Made by a program: the position numbers and the translations under genes. Shown here in pieces: positions 20,701-30,417 of a stretch of DNA of 64,000 nt (positions are counted from its first letter, which is position 1; every line of letters begins with the position of its first letter). Below the pieces are notes generated by a model. The model saw only the letters and a list, made by a program, of their open reading frames with translations. It ran no database searches and had not been told where the DNA came from. Location: contig NZ_FTOV01000008.1 of assembly GCF_900156825.1 (NCBI RefSeq), forward strand, positions 1-64,000, read 5' to 3'. This DNA comes from Chryseobacterium gambrini (GTDB lineage Bacteria > Bacteroidota > Bacteroidia > Flavobacteriales > Weeksellaceae).

Positions 20701-22101
20701 CAGATTATTTTTAACTGGAACATACAAGATGACCAATCAAATTCTATGATCTCTGTTTTTAGGTTGTTTAATATCATTGGAAAATTTTTAATTTATAATG
20801 ATTCCATATCAAACTCTAAGATCACATTATTAGGAGATTTAAATAATATGGAACTTAATGAAAATAGTAATATCACATTGCTATCTTCATTTAGCCAGCT
20901 GTATGTTTGTGCCCAGGAAAATAAAAATATTTTCAGTTTCCTTTTAGATATTCCGTCAGGAAATAATATTGCTTATGATAAAATTATTGATGAAATAGAA
21001 TACAACTTTTCCGATCCAGTTGTTACCTATAAAGAGGATCAAAGATATATTCCATTTTATGAAAGATGGAGTACGGAAAAAAGTAAAGATACTGTGATAG
21101 ATTCCAAAGTTATTGTTGTCATAGGAGGTTCGGGTAAAATAGGAAAGGTGTTGATCAATTATCTGTTAAAAAACAATGCTAAAATTGTTGTAATTGGTAG
21201 AAAGCCAATTGATGATCTTGATGAAGGGTTTAGAAACAGAATAGGAATTGAAATAGCCTATTACAATGCTGATATTTCAAACTTTCAATCGTTAAAATCT
21301 ACAATAGCTCTTATAGAACAAAAATATAGAAAAATAGATGGGGTGTTGAACTTAGCGGGAAACACTTCGGCTGATTCTCTAAAACTTGTAGAACATATTA
21401 ATATAGAGGTAATTCAGGATCAATTCTCTTCCAAAATACAGGGAATTATTAATTTATATAATATTTTTTACGATAGGAACCCTGATTTTGTATGGATAAG
21501 TTCAAGTTTATCAACAATCCTTGGGGGACAGACTTTTGGAGCTTATTCTGTAGCGAATTCTTATATGGATTATTTTATTGGGAAGTCTAAACCTAATAAC
21601 TGGATAAATATTAATCTGGATGGATTTAGTGAGAACGCCATCAATGAAATTAAATTAATTGAAATCTTTAAAGCTACTGTACTTTCTCATGCCCAAAATC
21701 ATCAGATAATTGCTTCAGTGAAAAATCCTAATGATTACCTGACATATGATTATAAATTAGATAATAACCAAACAGAAAATACTTCTGCAAGCAATATCTA
21801 TAGCAGTGATTATGTAGAACCTGTTTCCATTACGGAAATGAAGCTTTGTAAAGTATTTAATGACTTTTTTTCCCCTAAAAAAGTGGGAATAACAGACAAT
21901 TTCTTCGAATTGGGTGGAGATTCATTAAAAGCAATGACTATTTTGAAAAGTATAAATAAGGAATTCAACCTTGAATTAACACCACAGGATCTTTATACTT
22001 CTCCCACAATAAAAGGACTTGCCTTGCATATAGAAATGATATCATATGTATCAAAAACGGAAATAGGCAATGCTGCCAATCAAAAAACTATTATAATATA
22101 A
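17779..22101 (+). CDS. Type I polyketide synthase module KS-AT-KR-ACP
   Basis: About 1440 aa. KS 8-430 with the active-site Cys in DTACSSS (near residue 175) and the two His motifs (ETHGTGT, SNLGHT). AT about 525-840 with FPGQGAQ, GHSLGE and HAFHS, the last two indicating malonyl-CoA. KR about 1110-1330 with the nucleotide loop GGSGKIG, ISSS and a catalytic Y-x-x-x-N (AYSVAN). ACP near 1380 with LGGDSLK. No DH, ER or MT, so the extension should end as a beta-hydroxy acid. I start at ATG 17779, 7 bases after NRPS 1; the longer reading from 17755 uses TTG and overlaps NRPS 1. By position it extends the Asn-ending chain of NRPS 1 by two carbons and hands over to NRPS 2, giving a statine-like 4-amino-3-hydroxy unit. 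Confidence 0.94.
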   Translation: MKRESLKRDIAIIGISCMFSDCDNPHTFWEKLVNGNELIQFYTDQELLESGIEAKTIQNPDYVKVKTFIENSDAFDYSFFGYTKDEANSMDPQTRILHQLVWEAFEDSCYDPLKVQDKVGLYLTAPDNFNWIAHTTINKKDTVDPFYLSQINNKNYCSSLISYNLNLKGPSIFMDTACSSSMVAIHTACRALLLRECSMAIAGGIALNTKDEKGYMYEEGMISSKDGHCRAFDENSTGTVGTEGGGIVVLKRLEDAINDNDQIYAIIRATAVNNDGKRKVGYTAPSVSGQSDCIKLAHNFAKISIDEISYIETHGTGTKLGDPIEIEALNKSFNYDQSLKCAIGAVKSNLGHTGNAAGVAGIIKTALSLKNKIIPPSLHYVNANAEISFGKGPFYVNTEVKPWEEKDNRPLIAGVSSFGIGGTNAHTILENFIPANTNNENRAESNIIAYSAKKSEALKQYFTKLKKFITENQEINLSDLSYSLNTGRAQFDYRNTIVFRNREDLLNELETKKNIYQKVKTSHQIVFVFPGQGAQYFKMGEQLYHQEEGFKQYIDQGLLILNNKFNTDYSQILGYDRTGTFDPAKINETQYTQPLLFLIEYALAKFLIELGIKPSLMIGHSLGEYVAASISGVLSFEDGLVLVAERALLMSKVPAGKMIAVNAPFNQIKNEISDKVSVAAINSEQTTVLSGTEEDILEFSTIFNEKNITTTVLKTSHAFHSRMMDEISADFENLFTDITLSTPEIPYISNLTAGIILRDETKSPQYWKEQMLNTVLFEKGIQNILKDPNDYIFIELGPSTLANAIRQNQFYKDNTIIQVLRKSGENEEQQLLNRALGELWQLGVEIDWKKYYHNKNTKKTSLPTYAFEKNKLDFHVNTFKRFTMDNNPSSSDLFYQKRWKKSELRKGVQEEKTTYIIFSENHILSQNIIQELERRRIDFVEVRKNEFLKENQKIDLDAVKDYLDKIKETGITRYQIIFNWNIQDDQSNSMISVFRLFNIIGKFLIYNDSISNSKITLLGDLNNMELNENSNITLLSSFSQLYVCAQENKNIFSFLLDIPSGNNIAYDKIIDEIEYNFSDPVVTYKEDQRYIPFYERWSTEKSKDTVIDSKVIVVIGGSGKIGKVLINYLLKNNAKIVVIGRKPIDDLDEGFRNRIGIEIAYYNADISNFQSLKSTIALIEQKYRKIDGVLNLAGNTSADSLKLVEHINIEVIQDQFSSKIQGIINLYNIFYDRNPDFVWISSSLSTILGGQTFGAYSVANSYMDYFIGKSKPNNWININLDGFSENAINEIKLIEIFKATVLSHAQNHQIIASVKNPNDYLTYDYKLDNNQTENTSASNIYSSDYVEPVSITEMKLCKVFNDFFSPKKVGITDNFFELGGDSLKAMTILKSINKEFNLELTPQDLYTSPTIKGLALHIEMISYVSKTEIGNAANQKTIII

Positions 22102-22121
22102 ATTATACTTTTTACAACGAT

Positions 22122-25100
22122 ATGTTAAATTTATTAGAAGAATTAAAAGTTAAAAATATCCAACTATCTGTAAAGGATAATAACCTTGTTATTGATACCA
22201 CAGAGGATATTGAAGAGAGTCTTATTAAAAGAATTAGAATTCACAAAGAAGAGATTATTTCTTATATTCTAAAATATAATTCTAATAGTATTACCAAACA
22301 TACTTCTACCAAAGAAGATCACCCGGTATCAGATGCCCAAAAAAGATTATGGCTGCAAAGTCTTACAGAAGAAGGATCGAAGGCTTATCATATTAATCAT
22401 CCTATTGAATTTCCTTTAACATATAATCCTGAAGTAATCAGGCTTGCTGTTTTACAACTGATCAAAAATTTTGAGATTTTCAGAACAGTATTTAATCTCA
22501 ATGATCAAGGGGAAATAAGACAGATCGTTTTAGAAGAAAATAACATCGGATTTGATGTTGAAATTATTGATCTTAAAGGTGAATCAGACGGTATAAAAGT
22601 AATAGAAATGACTGTTCAAAACTTGAATTCATTAGCGTTTGATCTGAGTAAAGGACCTTTGCTTAGAGCTAAAATTTATGAGCTCAAAGATAAGACAGTG
22701 GTATATTTTATCTTCCACCATATTATTATTGATGGAGTATCTCTAAACCTTGTAAAGCAAAATATTTTAAACTATTATCAAGCATTATCTCATTCGGAAG
22801 ACATAAACAGTCCGAAATTGCAATATCTGGATTATACCTATTGGAAAATTGCAGGGATTAAAAACGGAAATTATATTGCTTCGCAACGTTACTGGGTTGA
22901 TCTTTTGTCAAAGAAAATTCCTGCAATCGATTTGCCTTCATATACCAAAAGACCCTCTATTAAAACATTCAACAGCTACTCATTAAAAACTGTTATTTCA
23001 TCAGATCTTACCCAAAAATTAGATGCTTTTGCAAAACAGAATATGGGAACTTTGAACGTGATTCTACTGAGTGCCATTAATGTTTTATTGAATAAATATA
23101 CTTCAGAAAACGACATTACATTAGGAACTTTTACCTCTGGTAGAAATCATCCAAGCCTTAATGAAATGCCCGGACTTTTTGTAAATACAATTGTATTAAA
23201 TAGTGTGTTAGATTCTGAGAAAGATACACTAGTAGATATTTTCAGAAAGGTAAAAGAATCTTTTACAAAAGCATTTACGCATCAGGATTATCCTTTTGAT
23301 TTGTTGATTGAAAATTTACAATTACCCCAAGATACTTCCAGAAATCCTTTATTTGATATCACTGTCGTTTTTCAGGATTTTGTGGATAATGAGTCGAATA
23401 TAGCACAAAGTGATGAAATAGAAGAAATAGGATTTACTCAAAGAGCTTTTGATATCAATTTTGAGTTTATAAATAAAGGTTCATTTTTAGAAATGGTTAC
23501 TACACTTAATGTAGACATTTATGATAAAGAAACAATTATTTCATTTATAAATCATTTCAAACAAGTTCTCCATCAGTTTGTAAGCACTTCCGATACCCCT
23601 TTAAAATCTCTGGATTATATAGATGCTCATGAAATGGCAATTTTGGATTCATTCAATTGTACAGAAGTTACTTATCCTTCAGGTGAAACCATTATAAGTT
23701 TATTTGAAAAGCAGGTATTAAGAACACCCGATCAGACAGCTGTTATTTATGAAGATATTTCCTTGAGTTATTCAGAACTGAATGCAAGATCGAATCAGTT
23801 GGCACATTATTTACGTGAAAAATATTCTATTCAGGGAGATGATCTGATCAGTATTCAAGTGCCTCGCAGTGAGAGTATGCTGGTTGCAATTTTAGGAATT
23901 TTGAAATCGGGAGGGGCTTATGTTCCTATAGCTATTGATTACCCACAAGAAAGAATAGATTTCATTTTAAATGATACTCAAGCCAAAGCCAATATTGACG
24001 AATCTTTTCTTTTGGAGTTTGAATCCTTAAAAGAAACATATTCAACGGAGAATGTAAATAGCAATATAAGACCAGATCACCTTGCTTATATTATCTATAC
24101 GTCAGGAACAACAGGAAATCCAAAAGGAGTCATGATCGAGCATAGCTCTCTTATTAACCGATTGATCTGGATGCAATCCCGCTATCCTATAACAGATGGA
24201 GATGTGCTTATTCAAAAGACATCTTATACCTTTGATGTATCTGTTTGGGAACTTCTTTGGGGTTGTATATATGGAGCAGCATTATCTTTTCCTAAACAGG
24301 GAGATGAAAAAGATCCATCCCTGATCTCCGATGCAATAGAAAAGGACAATGTGAGTGTTATTCATTTTGTTCCATCGATGTTTACTGCTTTCTTGAATCA
24401 TATAGATACCACACATGAAGAAAAACAAAAACTGATGAGCCTGAAAACAGTTTTTACCAGTGGTGAGGCTTTATCTGTTTACCATAAGGAGCTATTTTAC
24501 AGATTATTTCCAGAGAACGTTTCGTTGGTCAATCTATACGGTCCTACAGAAGCATGTATAGATGTGACGTATTATGATTGTATAAAAAATATAAAAAATG
24601 CTGTTATACCAATCGGTAAGCCTATATCAAATACACAGATGTATGTTTTAGATGGCTCACATCAAATAGTACCAATAGGAATAACCGGAGAATTGTATAT
24701 CTCGGGAGACGGTTTGGCTCGCGGTTACCTAAAACGTGAAGACTTAACCAAGGAAAGGTTTATAGACAATCCTTTTGTGGAAGGTACTAAGATGTACCGC
24801 ACTGGAGATTTGGGCAGATGGTTACCAGATGGTAATATAGAATATTTAGGAAGAACCGACCATCAGGTAAAGATTCGTGGTCATCGTATCGAGCTAAGCG
24901 AGATTGATAACCAGGTACTTTCGTACAGTGAATCAATCAAAGCTGTTGTTACTGAAGTGAAAGAACATGAAGGAGATAAGAGTTTGATAGTATACTATGT
25001 ATGCGATTCTGTCATTGACAAGCAGGATTTATCTCATTATTTAGAGACCAAGTTACCTCAATATATGCTACCAAGCTTTTACGTAGTGTTAGAAAATATT

Positions 25101-28100
25101 CCATTAACAAGCAACGGAAAGATTGATAGAAAGAATTTACCAGAGGTAAGTTCAAAAGATCTAATCAGGAACGAATATATAGCTCCGAGAAATGAAGCTG
25201 AAAGACAATTAAAAGAGATCTGGGAAGAGATATTGGGAGTAGAAAATATAGGAGTTACAGATAATTTCTTTGAATTGGGGGGACACAGTCTGATTCTTAT
25301 AAGAATTATCAACAAGATTAAAACTACTTTTAATAAAACCATTTCCATAAAAGATTTTATGGAAAACCCAAGAATTGATTTGGTAGTCCAAAAAATATTA
25401 GGAGATGCCAATTTTGAAAACTTTGAACCTATTGAGAAAGTTGAAGAAGCTAAATATTACCCAATCACTGCAGCTCAATACAGATTTTGGGTGATCCAGC
25501 AAAATCATGAAGCTTCGGCTACCTATAATGTTAGTGAAGCCTATAAATTAAAGGGAGCTTTGGAAGCTTCAAAGCTTGAAGACTCATTTAAATTTCTTGT
25601 TGATCGGTATGAAATCTTAAGAACCATTTTCATTAATATAAATGGAACCGTTTTTCAACAGGTTTTACCTTTTGACAAGATTGATTTTAAAATTGAGAGT
25701 ATTGATTTATCTTCCTCACCAAATAAGGATCAGGAGCTAACGGAGCTTCTGAATACCAAAAAAATCAACTTTAAATTAGATGAGTTTCCTTTATTCAAAA
25801 TATATCTGATTAAAGTTGATAACGATGAATATATTCTGTGGTTTAACACTCATCATATTATTTGTGATGGATGGTCAAGTAATCTTTTTGCTTCAGAAAT
25901 TATAAAAACGTATAATTACCTAGTACGAAATGAATCTCCCAATTTACCAGATCTTAAAATCCAGTATAAAGATTACGCAAATTGGGTGAACAAGAAAAAT
26001 GTTGAGGAGAACAGAGATTTTTGGATCAATGCTCTTTCCGATGATATAAAAAGGGTTGAACTGCCTTTTTCAGGAAAAAGAAAGAAGTATCAGACTTTCA
26101 ATGGAGATAAATGTAAGTTTGTAATTCATGATGAAAATGTAAAAAAAGTGAAACGCTTTTTACAAGGAAATAACATCTCTTTATTTACCTATTTGGTAGC
26201 TTGTACCAAAGTATTGCTAAATAAATATACCCATCAAAATGATGTGATCATCGGAACAACATTCTCTGGCAGAGATCATTCGGACTTAGAAAATCAGCTT
26301 GGGCTTTTCCTTAATACAATTCCTTTAAGGTCAAACATTGATAATAATGACTCCTTCAGTACATTCTTAGCAAAGGAAAAAAAGAATATTATAGATGCAT
26401 TTTCTAATGGAAACTATCCTTTTGATCAAATGCTCAATGATATAAACTATCAAAAAGATATCAGCAAGTCAGCTCTTTATGATGTATCTGTAGTATTGAA
26501 CAATCATAATAATATGGTTTTATTTGATGGGCCAAAAGAAATGGATGATCTGGTCATTGAAAGCCATCCGCTTGCCTATGATATTTCTAAGAATGATATT
26601 GAATTTAACTTCTCTGAAGGTGATCATGAATTATTAGGAATTGCAACTTATAATACTGATTTATATGATAGAGAGGCTGTTGAGAAGTTTGTTGCTCATT
26701 TAAAAAACATGATAGAGCATCTTATTGATTCTCCGGATGAGCCTCTTTCAGAATTTAATTATTTAAGTTCTGCTGAAGAGGAATTATTGTTAAAAGATTT
26801 TAATAATACTTTTGTTCAATATCCGGATAATCAAAGTGTTGTCAGCTTGTTTGAAGATCAGGTGGGTCTTACTCCGGAGGATATTGCTGTTGTTTATGAG
26901 GATTTGGGGTTAAGCTATGCCGAATTGAATGAAAAAGCATCAAGCCTAGCTGTTCAGTTACAGAGTGCTTATGGAATCAAGAAAGGAGATCAGGTAGGTG
27001 TCATGCTAAACCGAGGAGAAAATCAGATTATTTCCATTTTAGGGATATTAAAATTAGGAGCGGTTTATGTACCTGTAGATGCTAACCTTCCTGAATCCAG
27101 GAAAGCGGTGATGACCTCCGGTCTATCTTTACTGATCACGGAATCTTATTATTTCTTTGATCTTGATTTCTACTCCGGTGAATCTTTTTCGATCGATTTA
27201 GAATTCACAGAAGAAGATGCTTCTGGCTTTCAGTCCGTAGTTTTAGAAAAAGATGATATTGCCTATATCATTTATACTTCCGGTTCTACAGGAGAGCCCA
27301 AAGGTGTTTTGAATACCCATGGAGGTATTTTGAATACGATGTTATACCAGAAGGAATTCTTTGAAGTTTCATTGTATGAAAATGTAGCTCAGTTTGCTTC
27401 TTTTTCTTTTGATGCTTCTATTTCTGAGATATTTATGACTTTGCTTAGTGGTAAGAGTCTTCATATTTTGAGTGATTCTACTAGAAAAGATGCTTATGCT
27501 TTTGAAGAATATGTCAATAGTCATTCCATTGATCTGGTGACTTTACCCCCTGCTTTTTTCAGTTTATTAAATATCGATAAGCTTCAAAATTTAAAAGGAT
27601 TAATTACGGCAGGAGAATCCGCAGTAATGGGTAAGACGAAAGAATATTTGAAGTATGGAACTTTTTATAATGCTTACGGTCCCACTGAGAGTAGTATCTG
27701 TGCAACGGTATATAAACTTGAAAAAGGGAGTGCTTTAGAATTTACAACGATCCCTATCGGTCAGCCTATCGCTAATACCCAGATTTATATTTTAGATGAA
27801 TATGGACATTTGGTTCCAGTAGGAGTAAGTGGCGAGATGTATATCTCCGGGGCTGGTTTAGCTGAAGGTTATTTAAACCGTGAAGATTTAACGGAAGAGA
27901 AGTTTGTAGATAATCCATTTTTACCAGGGACTAAAATGTACCGTACGGGAGATTTAGGAAGATGGCTAATGGATGGTAACATTGAGTATTTAGGAAGAAT
28001 TGACCATCAGGTAAAGATCCGTGGGCATCGAATTGAGCTAGGGGAGATCGACAGTCAGGTACTTTCTTTCAGTGATTCTATTAAAGGAGTAGTTACCGAG

Positions 28101-28589
28101 GTAAAAGAACATGAGGAAGATAAGAGTTTGGTGGTATATTATGTAAGTAATACTCCGATCGACAAGCAGGATCTGTCCAGATATCTTGAGAGAAAATTAC
28201 CACAGTATATGCTTCCTAGTTTTTATGTTGAACTGGATAATATCCCTTTAACCAGCAATGGAAAGATCGACAGAAAGAATTTACCTGAAGTGAGCACTTC
28301 AGATTTGATAAAGAATGAATATGTAGCGCCTGCTAATGAATCGGAAGAACAGCTTAAAGAAATTTGGCAGGAAATATTAAGAATTGAAAACATAGGAGTT
28401 ATGGATAACTTCTTTGAGTTGGGTGGAAACAGTATGAATGCAATCAGAATCATTGGAGAAATACAAAAGAGAATGAAAAAGTCAGTGACAATTAATGTTT
28501 TCCTTGAAAAGCCAACCATTAAGGAGTTAGCAGAAGTAATGAAAGAAGTTGAAAATAAGGAAGAAAATACATTTAGAACAATTATTTAA
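22122..28589 (+). CDS. NRPS 2: docking-C-A(Ser)-T-C-A(Tyr)-T
   Basis: 2155 aa. Residues 1-50 resemble the TubC N-terminal docking domain (LLEELKVKNIQLSVKDNNL), fitting acceptance from the upstream PKS. C1 68-480 (HHIIIDG), A1 523-998, T1 near 1052 (LGGHS), C2 1112-1530 (HHIICDGW), A2 1567-2073, T2 near 2101 (LGGNS). The A1 pocket reads D-V-W-H-F-S-L-I-D, the serine code with one conservative change. A2 is the repeated domain identical to A3 of NRPS 1 (D-A-S-T-I-A-A-I-C, Tyr/Phe-like). No epimerases, and both C domains look like L-donor type, so L-Ser and L-Tyr are expected. It starts 20 bases after the PKS and 33 bases separate it from the beta-hydroxylase. No thioesterase; the next partner is probably NRPS 3, which also begins with a docking domain. 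Confidence 0.95.
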   Translation: MLNLLEELKVKNIQLSVKDNNLVIDTTEDIEESLIKRIRIHKEEIISYILKYNSNSITKHTSTKEDHPVSDAQKRLWLQSLTEEGSKAYHINHPIEFPLTYNPEVIRLAVLQLIKNFEIFRTVFNLNDQGEIRQIVLEENNIGFDVEIIDLKGESDGIKVIEMTVQNLNSLAFDLSKGPLLRAKIYELKDKTVVYFIFHHIIIDGVSLNLVKQNILNYYQALSHSEDINSPKLQYLDYTYWKIAGIKNGNYIASQRYWVDLLSKKIPAIDLPSYTKRPSIKTFNSYSLKTVISSDLTQKLDAFAKQNMGTLNVILLSAINVLLNKYTSENDITLGTFTSGRNHPSLNEMPGLFVNTIVLNSVLDSEKDTLVDIFRKVKESFTKAFTHQDYPFDLLIENLQLPQDTSRNPLFDITVVFQDFVDNESNIAQSDEIEEIGFTQRAFDINFEFINKGSFLEMVTTLNVDIYDKETIISFINHFKQVLHQFVSTSDTPLKSLDYIDAHEMAILDSFNCTEVTYPSGETIISLFEKQVLRTPDQTAVIYEDISLSYSELNARSNQLAHYLREKYSIQGDDLISIQVPRSESMLVAILGILKSGGAYVPIAIDYPQERIDFILNDTQAKANIDESFLLEFESLKETYSTENVNSNIRPDHLAYIIYTSGTTGNPKGVMIEHSSLINRLIWMQSRYPITDGDVLIQKTSYTFDVSVWELLWGCIYGAALSFPKQGDEKDPSLISDAIEKDNVSVIHFVPSMFTAFLNHIDTTHEEKQKLMSLKTVFTSGEALSVYHKELFYRLFPENVSLVNLYGPTEACIDVTYYDCIKNIKNAVIPIGKPISNTQMYVLDGSHQIVPIGITGELYISGDGLARGYLKREDLTKERFIDNPFVEGTKMYRTGDLGRWLPDGNIEYLGRTDHQVKIRGHRIELSEIDNQVLSYSESIKAVVTEVKEHEGDKSLIVYYVCDSVIDKQDLSHYLETKLPQYMLPSFYVVLENIPLTSNGKIDRKNLPEVSSKDLIRNEYIAPRNEAERQLKEIWEEILGVENIGVTDNFFELGGHSLILIRIINKIKTTFNKTISIKDFMENPRIDLVVQKILGDANFENFEPIEKVEEAKYYPITAAQYRFWVIQQNHEASATYNVSEAYKLKGALEASKLEDSFKFLVDRYEILRTIFININGTVFQQVLPFDKIDFKIESIDLSSSPNKDQELTELLNTKKINFKLDEFPLFKIYLIKVDNDEYILWFNTHHIICDGWSSNLFASEIIKTYNYLVRNESPNLPDLKIQYKDYANWVNKKNVEENRDFWINALSDDIKRVELPFSGKRKKYQTFNGDKCKFVIHDENVKKVKRFLQGNNISLFTYLVACTKVLLNKYTHQNDVIIGTTFSGRDHSDLENQLGLFLNTIPLRSNIDNNDSFSTFLAKEKKNIIDAFSNGNYPFDQMLNDINYQKDISKSALYDVSVVLNNHNNMVLFDGPKEMDDLVIESHPLAYDISKNDIEFNFSEGDHELLGIATYNTDLYDREAVEKFVAHLKNMIEHLIDSPDEPLSEFNYLSSAEEELLLKDFNNTFVQYPDNQSVVSLFEDQVGLTPEDIAVVYEDLGLSYAELNEKASSLAVQLQSAYGIKKGDQVGVMLNRGENQIISILGILKLGAVYVPVDANLPESRKAVMTSGLSLLITESYYFFDLDFYSGESFSIDLEFTEEDASGFQSVVLEKDDIAYIIYTSGSTGEPKGVLNTHGGILNTMLYQKEFFEVSLYENVAQFASFSFDASISEIFMTLLSGKSLHILSDSTRKDAYAFEEYVNSHSIDLVTLPPAFFSLLNIDKLQNLKGLITAGESAVMGKTKEYLKYGTFYNAYGPTESSICATVYKLEKGSALEFTTIPIGQPIANTQIYILDEYGHLVPVGVSGEMYISGAGLAEGYLNREDLTEEKFVDNPFLPGTKMYRTGDLGRWLMDGNIEYLGRIDHQVKIRGHRIELGEIDSQVLSFSDSIKGVVTEVKEHEEDKSLVVYYVSNTPIDKQDLSRYLERKLPQYMLPSFYVELDNIPLTSNGKIDRKNLPEVSTSDLIKNEYVAPANESEEQLKEIWQEILRIENIGVMDNFFELGGNSMNAIRIIGEIQKRMKKSVTINVFLEKPTIKELAEVMKEVENKEENTFRTII
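26736..28340 (+). repeat. 1605-bp direct repeat, copy 2 (adenylation domain A2 of NRPS 2)
   Basis: Second copy of the stretch at 11430-13034. Upstream of it the C domain (SPDEPL...) and downstream of it the carrier (SEEQLKEIWQEIL) are unrelated to the NRPS 1 flanks, so only the A-domain unit moved. Confidence 0.93.
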
Positions 28590-28622
28590 TCGGTAAACAC
28601 TATAAAATTTATTATAAAGAAT

Positions 28623-30233
28623 ATGGAAAATTTGAAAAATGATATGTATTATTTAAAGCTTAATGTTGTAATCGAGCCACTGATGGATCTATGGTATGCA
28701 TGGTCACACCTTATATCTCCTGTCACTGCGGCGATGAATATAAAGCATAGACACCTTAGAATTATGTCTTCTTACATTAAAAATGCAAAGACACATAGTT
28801 TAGCGGTTAAAAATCCTAAAATGTTGGGTGGCCCTTTCATAGATTATCAGACAGAAAGAGTAAATGAAGTTACAAAATTACATGACGAGACTATTGAAAA
28901 GAGAGCACATTTATTAGAATTAGATAATGCCTTAAAAACGTTAAATGATATTTTACAAACAGAAGTTCAGGGGTTTTCTCTGAATAGTATGTATGAAAAA
29001 ATTCCTGAAATTCTAAAAGGATATGTTGAGCTGTATTACGATTTAAATAATAATGTCAACTATAGATTAATAGAGCCTTTGTTATATGCAAGTAAATATT
29101 ATGATGAATCAGCCCAGTCTATAAGCTTACAATTAATTGATTCCGATGACTCAAGATCTTTTGTACTAAGCACCCCTAGATTACCAGATGAAAATGTTAT
29201 TCATCTTGATATCCCCTTCAAATCTGAAGTGATAGATGAACTGTTTAGAATGAAAAAGGTTCCGGGAGATTTTGATAAAATTAAAGAATTATTAAATATT
29301 CCATCTGAAAAAGAAGAACTTTTTAAAACCTTTTTCACGAAGGAAAAACCTGCAGAATTCCGCAAATATGATGGGCCTGGAGTTAGAACCAGATATTTTG
29401 GGCATGCCTGTGTTTTGGTTGAAACAAAAGAAGTATCAATTGTGGTAGATCCTGTTATAAGTTATGATGGATATGAAACCGATGTTAACAGATATACCAT
29501 CAATGATCTTCCCGAAGAAATTGATTATGTTTTAATCACCCACAATCATCAGGATCATATTCTTTTGGAAACCTTATTGCAATTGCGACACAGAATAAAA
29601 ACGATTATTGTGCCAAGCAGCAGTAAAGGAAATTTACAGGATCCGGATCTGAAGCTTATGTTTAAAAAAATAGGTTTTAAGCAGGTTATTGAATTAAATG
29701 AACTTGAAAGTATTGAAATGGAGAATTGTGTAATTACAGGACTTCCATTTTTAGGAGAACATGCCGATCTTGATGTAAGAAGTAAGTTATGCTATCATTT
29801 TTCATTACATAATGGGATTAGACTTTTATTTGCAGCAGACTCCTGTAACATTGAGCCTAAGATTTATGAAAAAGTAAAAGGAATCGTTGGAGAAGTAGAT
29901 GTATTATTCCTGGGAATGGAATGTGAAGGAGCTCCTTTATCTTGGTTGTATGGACCATTAATGTATAAAAAGTTAGAAAGAGACAAAGATCTTTCACGAC
30001 GTCTGGCTGGATCTGATTACAATCAGGGAATGGCTTTTATTGATATTTTTAATCCTAAAGATGTATTTGTATATGCGATGGGGATGGAGCCTTGGCTTGT
30101 CTTTATCAGTTCTATTAAATATACAGATGAATCCAAAGCTATTGTAGAATCCAATAAACTACTGGAAGAATGTATATCAAGAGGAATTGGAGCAGAAAGA
30201 TTATTTGGAGAAAAGACAATAGAATATGTGTAA
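28623..30233 (+). CDS. CmlA-type diiron beta-hydroxylase (metallo-beta-lactamase fold)
   Basis: 536 aa, close to CmlA of the chloramphenicol pathway (about 530 aa), with the same two-part plan: an N-terminal domain (about 1-245) without beta-lactamase motifs and a C-terminal metallo-beta-lactamase fold. The metal motif HNHQDH lies at 307-312; Glu379 in GEHADLD stands where hydrolytic relatives have His, and Asp406 in AADSCN follows. This Glu-for-His change marks the oxygen-activating CmlA group rather than hydrolases. CmlA adds a beta-hydroxyl to an amino acid held on a carrier protein. It sits between NRPS 2 and NRPS 3, both of which load predicted Tyr, so beta-hydroxytyrosine is the leading product, but Ser, Thr or Asn modules are not excluded. 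Annotation pipelines would probably call it an MBL-fold hydrolase. Confidence 0.85.
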   Translation: MENLKNDMYYLKLNVVIEPLMDLWYAWSHLISPVTAAMNIKHRHLRIMSSYIKNAKTHSLAVKNPKMLGGPFIDYQTERVNEVTKLHDETIEKRAHLLELDNALKTLNDILQTEVQGFSLNSMYEKIPEILKGYVELYYDLNNNVNYRLIEPLLYASKYYDESAQSISLQLIDSDDSRSFVLSTPRLPDENVIHLDIPFKSEVIDELFRMKKVPGDFDKIKELLNIPSEKEELFKTFFTKEKPAEFRKYDGPGVRTRYFGHACVLVETKEVSIVVDPVISYDGYETDVNRYTINDLPEEIDYVLITHNHQDHILLETLLQLRHRIKTIIVPSSSKGNLQDPDLKLMFKKIGFKQVIELNELESIEMENCVITGLPFLGEHADLDVRSKLCYHFSLHNGIRLLFAADSCNIEPKIYEKVKGIVGEVDVLFLGMECEGAPLSWLYGPLMYKKLERDKDLSRRLAGSDYNQGMAFIDIFNPKDVFVYAMGMEPWLVFISSIKYTDESKAIVESNKLLEECISRGIGAERLFGEKTIEYV

Positions 30234-30278
30234 CGGAATTACTGAATCGTAATTTAAAAATAGATTTTAAATGATTTG

Positions 30279-30302
30279 CTTGAGTCTCAATATAAACTCA
30301 GG
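30279..30302 (+). promoter_or_regulatory. Hairpin in the 184-base gap before NRPS 3
   Basis: CTTGAGT (30279-30285) pairs with ACTCAGG (30296-30302) over seven pairs around a 10-base loop. The gap 30234-30417 is the largest inside the synthetase block. No T-run follows, so it is not a standard terminator; RNA stability or pausing are possible. I saw no convincing TAnnTTTG box here. Confidence 0.25.
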
Positions 30303-30417
30303 ATTATGTACCCTTAACAGATTGATATTGTTTTTATATATTAAAATGTAATCAAGGATTATAAGCTACATTAACTAAGGATAATTCTTAATAGAAGTAT
30401 CAATTATACCAAAATTT

